From Gammaproteobacteria bacterium (GTDB lineage Bacteria; Gemmatimonadota; Gemmatimonadetes; Longimicrobiales; Gaopeijiaceae): a stretch of DNA of 7,802 nucleotides. Each line of letters starts with the position of its first letter. The stretch's first letter is position 1. Under the pieces are notes generated by a model. It was not told the origin of the DNA. It ran no database searches and saw only the letters and a list, made by a program, of their open reading frames with translations. The stretch lies in assembly GCA_024638345.1 (NCBI GenBank), contig JAHEKL010000122.1:1-7802 (forward strand), written 5' to 3'. The translations under genes were made by a program, and so were the position numbers. Positions 1-5,808 of the stretch are shown here, piece after piece.

Positions 1-1
1 C

Positions 2-1243
2 CCCGTCGTGGTTCCCTCAATCGCGACCGAGCCCCTGTTCCTCAACCGAACGCGCACCGTCGAGGAACCAAGGGAGCTGGATCTGGCTTTCGTGTGTGTG
101 CCTGTGCGGCTGGGGAATGAGACGATCGGAGCCCTCAGCGCCGAGAGGCGATACAACCAGACCATATCCTTCGACGAAGACATCCGCGTACTCTCGATCC
201 TCGCGTCCCTCATCGCACATGCCGTACGATTGCGGCAGTTCGCCGAAGAGGAGAAGGCGCTGCTCGCCGAAAATCAGCGCCTCCAGAGAGAGCTCGCGGA
301 CCGGTACAGACCCGCGAATATCGTGGGAAACTCCCGAGAGATGGCGCCGGTCTATGAGATGATCGGTCAGGTGGCGGACAGTGACGCCACGGTGCTCATC
401 CGAGGAGAGAGCGGGACCGGAAAGGAGCTGATCGCGCAGGCCGTACACTACGGCAGCCAGAGGTCGAAGGGACCGTTCATCCGTGTGAACTGCGCGGCTC
501 TCCCGGAGGGGCTCGTCGAGAGTGAGCTGTTCGGACACGAGAAGGGGGCGTTCACCGGTGCGGTACAGCAACGGATCGGAAGGTTCGAGCGGGCCGGCGG
601 GGGCACGATCTTCCTCGACGAAATCGGAGACCTTCCGGCTTCGGTACAGGTTCGGCTGCTCAGGGTCCTGCAGGAGCGCGAGTTCGAGAGAGTGGGCGGC
701 ACGAAGGTGCTCTCGGCCGACGTCCGCGTCGTCGCTGCGACGAACCGAGATCTGGAGAGGGACATCGAGGAAGGCCGATTCCGGACGGATCTCTTCTATC
801 GTCTGAACGTCTTTCCGATACATGTTCCGCCCCTTCGGGATCGGCGCACCGACATCATCCTTCTGGCGGACCATTTCATCGAGAAATACAACCAGCGGCA
901 CTCTCGCTCGATCGTACGCCTCTCCACACCCGCGATCGACCTGCTCATGGCCTACCATTGGCCCGGAAACGTCCGGGAGCTCGAGAACGCGATCGAGCGC
1001 GCCGTGCTGCTGGCCGACGACAGCGGCGTGATCGACGCACGCCTCCTCCCTCCCAGCCTGCAGATGGCGGGGCCGGGCGACAAGCGCTCCGGTCCGCTGC
1101 GCATTCAGCTCGATGCGTTGGAGAAGGAGCTGATCATCGATGCCCTGAAGGTGAACAGGGGGAATCGAGCCGCAGCGGCCCGACAATTGGGTATCACCGA
1201 GCGAATCATGGGTCTCAGGGTCGAGAAGTACGGCCTGAGCTGA
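2..1243 (+). CDS. NifA-like sigma-54-dependent transcriptional activator, N-terminus cut by window edge
   Basis: This is a bacterial enhancer-binding protein that uses ATP to open sigma-54 RNA polymerase promoters. The frame is open to the window start, and the first residues (VVPSIATEPLFLNRT) resemble the interior of a NifA-type GAF domain. The GTG at position 8 is therefore probably internal and the true start lies upstream. Numbering from that GTG: GAF remnant about 1-75, a charged coiled linker 78-100, the AAA+ domain about 104-335, and a Fis-type helix-turn-helix at 371-411. Visible motifs are Walker A GESGTGKE (133-140), the sigma-54 contact loop GAFTGA (180-185), Walker B TIFLDEIGDL (200-209), the FRTDLFYRLNVF arginine-finger region (258-269) and WPGNVREL (318-325). 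The linker before the HTH has no cysteines, so the CX4C motif of oxygen-sensitive NifA proteins is absent. No nif gene is present. Its neighbours amtB, glnK and glnA suggest control of nitrogen assimilation. The family is certain; the NifA label and the target genes are inference. Confidence 0.93.
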   Translation, partial: PVVVPSIATEPLFLNRTRTVEEPRELDLAFVCVPVRLGNETIGALSAERRYNQTISFDEDIRVLSILASLIAHAVRLRQFAEEEKALLAENQRLQRELADRYRPANIVGNSREMAPVYEMIGQVADSDATVLIRGESGTGKELIAQAVHYGSQRSKGPFIRVNCAALPEGLVESELFGHEKGAFTGAVQQRIGRFERAGGGTIFLDEIGDLPASVQVRLLRVLQEREFERVGGTKVLSADVRVVAATNRDLERDIEEGRFRTDLFYRLNVFPIHVPPLRDRRTDIILLADHFIEKYNQRHSRSIVRLSTPAIDLLMAYHWPGNVRELENAIERAVLLADDSGVIDARLLPPSLQMAGPGDKRSGPLRIQLDALEKELIIDALKVNRGNRAAAARQLGITERIMGLRVEKYGLS

Positions 1244-1270
1244 TCACGCCGACCCATACTCCCAGGCGAG

Positions 1271-1284
1271 CTACAATCTCGTAG
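1271..1284. promoter_or_regulatory. Candidate upstream activator site 1 (CTAC-N6-GTAG)
   Basis: This is a perfect dyad, CTAC-AATCTC-GTAG. Its centre is about 152 bp upstream of the start predicted from the sigma-54 promoter at 1404-1418. Enhancer-binding proteins normally bind paired dyads at about this distance. The same half-sites and the same spacer length recur 29 bp downstream. It matches neither the NifA consensus TGT-N10-ACA nor the NtrC consensus. The binding protein is unknown; the activator encoded immediately upstream is the obvious candidate. Confidence 0.45.
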
Positions 1285-1299
1285 GGGCGAGCCCGGTTC

Positions 1300-1313
1300 C
1301 TACCGAAATGTAG
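1300..1313. promoter_or_regulatory. Candidate upstream activator site 2 (CTAC-N6-GTAG)
   Basis: This is a second perfect dyad, CTAC-CGAAAT-GTAG, with an extra complementary pair just outside (C1299/G1314). Its centre is about 123 bp upstream of the predicted amtB transcription start. Its start is 29 bp from the first copy, slightly under three helical turns. The six-base spacers differ while the half-sites are identical, as expected for a protein-binding dyad rather than a simple duplication. It overlaps an alternative hairpin at 1303-1322. Confidence 0.45.
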
Positions 1314-1322
1314 GGATTTCGG
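1303..1322 (+). other. Short perfect hairpin downstream of the activator gene
   Basis: CCGAAAT (1303-1309) and ATTTCGG (1316-1322) are perfect complements around a six-base loop, 60 bp after the stop codon of the activator gene. No T-run follows, so a Rho-independent terminator is weakly supported. The arms overlap the second CTAC-N6-GTAG dyad, and the inverted repeat may simply be part of a regulatory site. No other terminator candidate was seen between 1244 and 1403. Confidence 0.3.
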
Positions 1323-1358
1323 CTGGATTTCACCCCTCTACGAACGTTGAAATGACTC

Positions 1359-1384
1359 TGTAAATATAATTCAATAAATAACTT
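1359..1384. promoter_or_regulatory. AT-rich tract between candidate enhancer and sigma-54 promoter
   Basis: Only 3 of 26 bases are G or C, which stands out in this GC-rich window. The tract covers about -71 to -46 relative to the predicted start, between the two dyads and the -24 element. In many sigma-54 promoters this interval holds an IHF site or intrinsically bent DNA that brings the activator to the polymerase. ATTCAA followed by an A/T run resembles part of the IHF consensus but has mismatches, so only a bending role is proposed. Confidence 0.35.
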
Positions 1385-1403
1385 GAGTGCCGTACTGACG
1401 GTC

Positions 1404-1418
1404 TGGCATACGGCTTGC
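1404..1418 (+). promoter_or_regulatory. Sigma-54 (-24/-12) promoter for amtB
   Basis: TGGCAT (1404-1409), five bases, then TTGC with the invariant GC at 1417-1418. The spacing of the GG and GC elements matches the sigma-54 consensus TGGCAC-N5-TTGC exactly, with one conservative change (C to T at the sixth base). The predicted transcription start is near 1430, giving a leader of about 90 nt before the amtB ATG at 1522. A sigma-54 activator gene lies directly upstream and a nitrogen-responsive gene downstream, which strongly supports the call. Confidence 0.82.
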
Positions 1419-1505
1419 CCCTGACCGTGCCCGTACCATCGTGATCCACTACACGGCGGTCGTGCTTCGGTGCTCCGCGCGGTGCGCCAACCCACACGAT
1501 CGATT

Positions 1506-1512
1506 GAGAGGA
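1506..1512 (+). promoter_or_regulatory. Ribosome binding site that decides the amtB start
   Basis: GAGAGGA lies nine bases before the ATG at 1522. The frame stays open back to a GTG at 1441. That codon would sit only about 11 nt after the predicted transcription start and would add 27 non-hydrophobic residues before a clear signal peptide. The 1522 start is preferred. Confidence 0.75.
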
Positions 1513-1521
1513 AAACCAGTC

Positions 1522-2829
1522 ATGCGGCTCATACGCAAATCCATCGTCCCGTCGGTCGCACTTCTTGCTGCATTTCCGGGCTTAGCGGTTGCGCAGGAAG
1601 TCAGCGCGGCGGACGCGATGTTCACGGTGAACAATACCTGGATGATGGTGGCCACTTTCCTGGTCTTCATCATGCACCTCGGCTTCGCCACACTCGAGTC
1701 CGGGCTCACCCAGTCGAAGAACACGGTGAACATCCTGTTCAAGAACATGGGAATCATCGCGATCGGTCTTCTCACATATGCGCTCTTGGGCTTCAACCTG
1801 ATGTATCCGGGGGAGTTCTCGATTGGAGGGATCTTCGGCTTCGCCGGCTTCGGGGTCGGAACTGATCCGGAGGGTCTGACCTCCGCCTACAATCCGGGAT
1901 ACACCTATTGGACCGACTTCCTCTTCCAGGGGATGTTCGCCGCCACGGCGGCGACCATCGTGTCCGGAGCCGTCGCCGAGCGCGTCAAGCTGGGCTCGTT
2001 CCTGGTCTTCTCGACTGTCTACGTCGCTTTGGTCTATCCATTCCTGGGCTCGTGGAAGTGGGGAGGCGGATGGCTGGACGCGATGGGCTTCTATGACTTC
2101 GCCGGTTCGACCCTGGTCCACTCGGTCGGAGGATGGGCGGCCCTCGCTGGCGTCATCTTCCTCGGACCCCGTCTGGGGAAGTACGTGAACGGCGAGATTC
2201 GGCCCATCCTCGGTCACAATCTGCCCCTGGCCGTTATCGGGATGTTCCTGCTCTGGCTGGGGTGGTTCGGATTCAACGGTGGGTCCGTGCTCAGCGCGGA
2301 TCCCGGGCTCGTCTCATTCGTGCTGGTGACCACGTCGATGGCAGCCGCTGCCGGGATCATCGGAGCGATGCTCACGACTTGGATCATCCACAAGCATCCT
2401 GACGCTTCGATGGTGCTGAACGGTGCGCTAGCCGGCCTCGTGGGAATCACCGCAGGGGCCGATGTGGTGAGCGTGCTGAGCTCGATCATCATCGGTCTCA
2501 TCGCGGGCGTCATCGTGGTCTTCTCGGTGGAAATCATCGACCGGGCCAAGCTGGACGACCCGGTCGGGGCGATCTCGGTGCACCTGACTTGCGGGATCTG
2601 GGGCACTTTGGCAGTCGGGCTCTTCAGCGCCGACTTCAGCATCGTCACGCAGCTGATCGGAGTCTTGGCCTACGGTGCCGTCGCTTTCCCGGCGGCGAGC
2701 GTCATCTTCCTCACGCTGAAGGCCACGATGGGATTGAGGGTGTCGGATACGGTGGAGCGAAGAGGACTCGACCTGTCCGAGCACAACATGGAAGCGTATC
2801 CGGACTACACGATCTTCACGGCTCGCTGA
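1522..2829 (+). CDS. amtB: Ammonium transporter (Amt family)
   Basis: This is an inner-membrane trimeric channel for ammonium/ammonia uptake, 435 residues long, normal for the family. A signal peptide is visible (RLIRK, a hydrophobic stretch, and AVA-QE with likely cleavage after residue 24), followed by about eleven membrane segments. Key residues are present: the twin pore histidines H200 (in DFAGSTLVH) and H354 (in AISVHLTCG), and D192, equivalent to the structural Asp of E. coli AmtB. The cytoplasmic C-terminus (about 404-435, with ERRGLDLSEH) is the part that usually docks the PII protein. glnK begins 55 bp downstream, the classic amtB-glnK pairing. Transcription is predicted from the sigma-54 promoter at 1404-1418, so expression should rise under nitrogen limitation. 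The identification is secure; whether the protein also senses ammonium is unknown. Confidence 0.96.
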   Translation: MRLIRKSIVPSVALLAAFPGLAVAQEVSAADAMFTVNNTWMMVATFLVFIMHLGFATLESGLTQSKNTVNILFKNMGIIAIGLLTYALLGFNLMYPGEFSIGGIFGFAGFGVGTDPEGLTSAYNPGYTYWTDFLFQGMFAATAATIVSGAVAERVKLGSFLVFSTVYVALVYPFLGSWKWGGGWLDAMGFYDFAGSTLVHSVGGWAALAGVIFLGPRLGKYVNGEIRPILGHNLPLAVIGMFLLWLGWFGFNGGSVLSADPGLVSFVLVTTSMAAAAGIIGAMLTTWIIHKHPDASMVLNGALAGLVGITAGADVVSVLSSIIIGLIAGVIVVFSVEIIDRAKLDDPVGAISVHLTCGIWGTLAVGLFSADFSIVTQLIGVLAYGAVAFPAASVIFLTLKATMGLRVSDTVERRGLDLSEHNMEAYPDYTIFTAR

Positions 2830-2872
2830 CCCACACAGTCGGCCAAATGCTGACCCACACAGTCGGCCAAAT
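2825..2872 (+). repeat. Perfect 24-bp tandem duplication between amtB and glnK
   Basis: Two contiguous identical 24-base units run 2825-2848 and 2849-2872. Each begins GCTGACCCACACAG and ends CGGCCAAAT. The first unit carries the amtB stop codon (TGA 2827-2829), so the duplication contains the end of the gene and almost fills the 55-bp gap. The glnK ribosome site GGAG (2875-2878) follows immediately. Because the copies are identical, the event is either recent or maintained. Confidence 0.93.
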
Positions 2873-2884
2873 ACGGAGTTTACG

Positions 2885-3226
2885 ATGAAACTTGTGATCG
2901 CATACGTTCAGCCCGAACGACTCCACCACGTGAAGCAGGCGCTGAGCGAGGTAGACGTCAACCGGATGTCGGTGACGAACGCCCTGGGGTGCGGTCAGCA
3001 GCGCGGCTTCACGGAGACCTACCGTGGCGCAGAGTTCGAAGTAAGGCTGCTGAAGAAGGTGCGTTTCGAGATCGCCGTGAACGACAACTTCCTCGAGCGC
3101 ACGAAGGAGGCCATCATCAAGGGCGCCCGGACCGGGAGCTTCGGTGACGGAGTGATCTTCGTGCTCGATCTCGCCGAATGCTACCGGATTCGAACGGGGG
3201 AGCATGGCGGTCCGGCAATCGGTTGA
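2885..3226 (+). CDS. glnK: PII nitrogen regulatory protein (GlnK type) with altered T-loop
   Basis: This small trimeric signal protein binds ATP/ADP and 2-oxoglutarate and normally blocks AmtB when nitrogen is plentiful. It has 113 residues, full length for PII. GGAG sits six bases before the ATG. Conserved features seen: Q39 (2-oxoglutarate/Mg site), the T-loop TETYRGAEF (43-51), K58, R82-T83-G84, G87-D88-G89, and R101/R103 in RIRTGE. Two usual residues differ. Position 51, the uridylylated or adenylylated tyrosine in proteobacterial and actinobacterial PII, is Phe. Position 90, normally a Lys contacting ATP phosphates, is Val. Position 49, the phosphorylated Ser of cyanobacteria, is Ala. 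Y46 remains. The protein probably works by ligand binding alone. Pairing with amtB makes channel gating its likely job; effects on GS or on the upstream activator are possible. Confidence 0.94.
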   Translation: MKLVIAYVQPERLHHVKQALSEVDVNRMSVTNALGCGQQRGFTETYRGAEFEVRLLKKVRFEIAVNDNFLERTKEAIIKGARTGSFGDGVIFVLDLAECYRIRTGEHGGPAIG

Positions 3227-3249
3227 GGCAGGATCGCAGGGATGACGGG

Positions 3250-3295
3250 AAGCCGGAGCTCGGTCTGGCGATCAAGCTGGATCGGGCTCCGGTTT
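3250..3295 (+). terminator. Possible terminator after glnK
   Basis: A ten-base-pair stem (one G-U pair) forms between 3250-3259 and 3286-3295. Its core is CCGGAGC/GCTCCGG, and a nested five-pair stem CGATC/GATCG (3269-3273/3280-3284) closes part of the large loop. The 3' arm ends in TTT followed by CTCCT, a weak U-rich tail. It lies 23 bp after the glnK stop. It would separate glnK from glnA transcripts, perhaps only partly. Confidence 0.42.
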
Positions 3296-3334
3296 CTCCT
3301 GCCACCACGGGACTTTCGCCGCAAACCCGAAGGC

Positions 3335-3363
3335 TGGCCGAGAGTATATGCGGCTGATACACT
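3335..3363 (+). promoter_or_regulatory. Possible extended -10 promoter for glnA
   Basis: TG-A-TACACT (3355-3363) resembles an extended -10 element (4 of 6 hexamer matches). A poor -35 (TGGCCG, 3335-3340) sits 17 bp upstream. The predicted start near 3370 gives a short leader to the glnA ATG at 3410. No correctly spaced -24/-12 element was found in 3227-3409. The 183-bp gap and the hairpin before it argue that glnA has its own promoter, but the exact site is weakly supported. Confidence 0.28.
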
Positions 3364-3409
3364 GTAGGCCCACATTCTTGAACGTCCATCGTAAAGGGAT
3401 CGAAGCGCC

Positions 3410-4822
3410 ATGACACCGGAAGACTTTTTCAAGTTTGCCCGCGAGCACAATGCGAAGATGATCGACCTCAAGTTCACCGATCTGCTCGGGACCTGGCAGC
3501 ACTGCAGCTACCCGACCGAGACGTGGGACGAGGGAACGTTCGAGGATGGAGTCGGCTTCGACGGATCCTCTATCAGGGGTTGGCAGGCGATCAACGTCTC
3601 GGACATGCTCGCCGTCCCGGATCCCTCCACGGTAAAGGTGGATCCGTTCTTCGCCGAGCCGACGGTCAGCGTGATCGCGGATATCGTCGATCCCGAGACC
3701 CGCGAGGACTACTCGCGCGACCCGAGACATATCGCGCGGAAGGCGCAGGAGTATATGGAGAGCAAGGGATTCGCGGATACCTGCTACGTCGGTCCCGAGC
3801 CGGAGTTCTTCATCTTCGATCACGTCGCCTACGAGCAAAACCAGCATCGTGGCTTCTACCAGGTCGACTCCGTCGAGGGGGCGTGGAACACAGGTCGGTT
3901 CGAGGAGCCGAACCTGGGTTACAAGCCGAGCTACAAGGGCGGCTACTTCCCCGTGAGCCCGACGGACACCTACCACGACCTGCGTGGTCAGATGGTCTAC
4001 GAGATGTCCAAGGTCGGGATCGTGGTGGAAGCCCATCACCACGAGGTAGGCACGGGGGGGCAGGCCGAGATCGACATGCAGTACGCCCCTCTGCTCCAGA
4101 TGGCCGATCAGTTCATGTGGTTCAAGTACATCATCAAGAACGTGGCCAAGAACGCCGGAAAGACGGTCACCTTCATGCCGAAGCCGATCTTCCAGGACAA
4201 TGGGAGCGGGATGCACACCCACATGTCACTCTGGAAGGACGGACAGCCGCTCTTCGCGGGAGACGGCTATGCGGGCCTGAGCGACATGGCTCTGCATGCG
4301 ATTGGGGGGCTGCTCAAGCACGCCCGTGCCCTGCTAGCCTTCGCGGCGCCCACGGCGAATTCGTATCATCGCCTGGTTCCGGGATACGAAGCGCCGGTCA
4401 ACCTGGCGATGTCGAAGCGTAACCGGTCGGCTTCGGTCCGGATCCCCATGTATTCCGGTAGCCCGAAGGCGAAGCGGCTGGAGTTCCGTTGCCCGGACCC
4501 GAGCTGCAACGGCTACCTCATGTTCTCGGCCATGCTGATGGCCCTGCTGGACGGCATCGAGAACCAGATCGAACCGGGTGACCCCCTAGACCGCGACATC
4601 TACGACATGACGCCCGAGGAGCTCGATCAGACGAACAAGACGCCAGCCTCCCTGGAGGAGGCTCTCCGTGCTCTCGAGGGGGATCACGAATTCCTGACGA
4701 AGGGCGGCGTCTTCACGGACGACCTGATTGAGACCTGGATCAGCTACAAGATCGAGAACGAGGTGGAGGAGCTGCGGCTTCGACCTCATCCGCACGAGTT
4801 CTTCTTGTACTACGACAGCTGA
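3410..4822 (+). CDS. glnA: Glutamine synthetase type I
   Basis: This cytoplasmic dodecameric enzyme makes glutamine from glutamate, ammonia and ATP. Its 470 residues are normal for GS-I. The N-terminal beta-grasp domain (about 15-100) contains the GFDGSSIRGW strand. The catalytic domain carries GPEPEFFIFD, HHHEVGTGGQAEID, DNGSGMHTHMS, NSYHRLVPGYEAPV and KRNRSASVRIP, covering metal, glutamate and ATP binding. Tyr398 in DIYDMTPEE matches the E. coli adenylylation site (Tyr397), so the protein looks like the GlnE-controlled GS-I-beta class. No glnE gene is in the window. AAAGGGA lies ten bases before the ATG, somewhat far but usable. It follows amtB and glnK, completing an uptake, sensing and fixation set, but a 183-bp gap with a hairpin suggests it is at least partly expressed separately. 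Its stop is 21 bp from the convergent pheA stop. The identification is secure. Confidence 0.97.
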   Translation: MTPEDFFKFAREHNAKMIDLKFTDLLGTWQHCSYPTETWDEGTFEDGVGFDGSSIRGWQAINVSDMLAVPDPSTVKVDPFFAEPTVSVIADIVDPETREDYSRDPRHIARKAQEYMESKGFADTCYVGPEPEFFIFDHVAYEQNQHRGFYQVDSVEGAWNTGRFEEPNLGYKPSYKGGYFPVSPTDTYHDLRGQMVYEMSKVGIVVEAHHHEVGTGGQAEIDMQYAPLLQMADQFMWFKYIIKNVAKNAGKTVTFMPKPIFQDNGSGMHTHMSLWKDGQPLFAGDGYAGLSDMALHAIGGLLKHARALLAFAAPTANSYHRLVPGYEAPVNLAMSKRNRSASVRIPMYSGSPKAKRLEFRCPDPSCNGYLMFSAMLMALLDGIENQIEPGDPLDRDIYDMTPEELDQTNKTPASLEEALRALEGDHEFLTKGGVFTDDLIETWISYKIENEVEELRLRPHPHEFFLYYDS

Positions 4823-4843
4823 TCGCCGCGGGCCTCGAAGGGG

Positions 4844-5752
4844 TCACGACAGGGGCGGGCCGCCATCCGGATCTCGGGTGGCGGCCCGTTCTTCACTCTG
4901 GAGGCCTTCCTCTCTCCATGGGCGGAAAGAGCCGAGGACACGGACCGATTGAGCGCGGTCTCGGACCTGAGATATGGCTTGCGCGACGTCGCGATCCCGC
5001 GGGCTTCCCTCGAGCTCGAGCACGAACCGATAGGTCCACGGGGTGACTCCGGGTCGGGACTCGAGCTTCGAGAGGTTGACTCCTTCTGCTGAGAACGGCA
5101 GCAGGATCTCGACCAGGGAGCCTGGGCGGTTCTCGGTCTCCACGAGGAGAGCGGTCTTCCACGCCCGATCTGCCGACTCACCCTCGCCGGGGAGTGGGTC
5201 GCTTTCCGTGAGACGGATCACGAGGAAGCGTGTCTGGTTGTCTGAGCGGTCTTGCAGATCCGAGGCCAGGATCTCCAACCCGTAGCGCTCGGCGGCGCGC
5301 GAGGAAGCTACGGCTCCGAGGGTGGCATCGCCCCTCTCGGACACCTCGCGAGCCGCGCCCGCGGTGTCGTAGACCGCGACGGCCTCGACTCCCGGATGCT
5401 GCGAGAGAAACCGACCACACTGGGCGAGCGCAACCGGATGAGAGAGCACCCTTCGCAGGTCCTTGAGGTTCGAGCCTGGAAGACCCAGCAGAAAGTGACG
5501 GATGGGCCGGATGACCTCCCCTACCACGGCGAAACCGGGCTCCATCAGGACGTCGTAGGCGGGCTGAACCGTTCCGGCGAGACTGTTTTCGACGGGCAGG
5601 AGCCCAGCCGCGACGCGTCCCGCCCGGACCGCGTCGCCGACCTCTCGGAACTCGCGACACGGGACCGGCTCGACGTCCGCTCCGAACCACGTGCGAACGG
5701 CGTCTTCGCTGAAGGCCCCTAGCTCACCTTGGAACGCGACGGGGAGCGGCAT
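4844..5752 (-). CDS. pheA: Prephenate dehydratase, monofunctional, with ACT domain
   Basis: The enzyme converts prephenate to phenylpyruvate, the committed step to phenylalanine, in the cytoplasm. It has 302 residues. The catalytic part (1-about 180) shows FQGELGAFSEDAV (7-19), PVENSLAG (53-60), SHPVALAQC (104-112) and the catalytic TRF motif (174-176 in DNQTRFLVI). The ACT domain (about 198-275) has RPGSLVEIL (209-217) and LESRP (230-234), the motifs that bind phenylalanine for feedback inhibition. No chorismate mutase domain is present. The tail from about 283 is charged and unlike the family core. The frame is open upstream to 5938, but those residues overlap leuD and look unlike the family. 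The ATG at 5752 has GAGG five bases before it and starts directly at the conserved domain. The leuD stop lies 40 bp upstream, so it is probably co-transcribed with leuCD. Identification secure. Confidence 0.95.
   Translation of the reverse strand: MPLPVAFQGELGAFSEDAVRTWFGADVEPVPCREFREVGDAVRAGRVAAGLLPVENSLAGTVQPAYDVLMEPGFAVVGEVIRPIRHFLLGLPGSNLKDLRRVLSHPVALAQCGRFLSQHPGVEAVAVYDTAGAAREVSERGDATLGAVASSRAAERYGLEILASDLQDRSDNQTRFLVIRLTESDPLPGEGESADRAWKTALLVETENRPGSLVEILLPFSAEGVNLSKLESRPGVTPWTYRFVLELEGSPRDRDVAQAISQVRDRAQSVRVLGSFRPWREEGLQSEERAATRDPDGGPPLS
4857..4887 (+). terminator. Probable glnA terminator inside the 3' end of pheA
   Basis: GGGCCGCCA (4857-4865) pairs perfectly with TGGCGGCCC (4879-4887). 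A T-G wobble and a further CCG/CGG (4867-4869/4875-4877) extend it to a 13-pair stem with a five-base loop. On the plus strand GTTCTTC follows, a weak U-rich tail, 34 bp after the glnA stop. On the minus strand no T-run follows, and the stem lies within the last codons of pheA. It fits a terminator for glnA better than one for pheA, though it may act in both directions. Confidence 0.55.
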
Positions 5753-5787
5753 CAGTGCCTCGTCCGGGCCGATGGGGTCCCCGAGTC

Positions 5788-5808
5788 GACCGTCAAGCCT
5801 CGACGGTC
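5788..5808 (-). other. Hairpin over the leuD stop codon
   Basis: On the minus strand GACCGTC and GACGGTC form a seven-pair stem with a seven-base loop that contains most of the leuD stop codon (TGA, 5793-5795). No T-run follows, so simple termination is unlikely. It could influence readthrough, mRNA decay or the relative expression of leuD and pheA. It may also be chance in GC-rich DNA. Confidence 0.35.

Noticed and set aside
17..1186. A 389-residue minus-strand open frame opposite the activator gene.
   Set aside because: The plus strand encodes a clear sigma-54 activator with all AAA+ motifs; the reverse frame shows no recognisable domain and is a by-product of GC-rich coding.
1244..1403. 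Classical NifA (TGT-N10-ACA) or NtrC-type enhancer sites.
   Set aside because: The two TGT triplets in this stretch (1309, 1359) have no ACA at the required distance, and no NtrC-like dyad was found.
1441..1521. Upstream GTG start adding 27 residues to AmtB.
   Set aside because: It lies about 11 nt after the predicted sigma-54 start, has no ribosome site, and would bury the signal peptide that begins at 1522.
1582..2217. A 211-residue minus-strand open frame opposite amtB.
   Set aside because: Strongly charged composition without hydrophobic core, antisense to a certain membrane protein gene.
3332..3352. Sigma-54-like TGGC...TATATGC upstream of glnA.
   Set aside because: The GG-to-GC distance is about two bases too long for a -24/-12 promoter.
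3272..4222. A 316-residue minus-strand open frame opposite glnA.
   Set aside because: It lies over conserved glutamine synthetase codons and has no recognisable family features.
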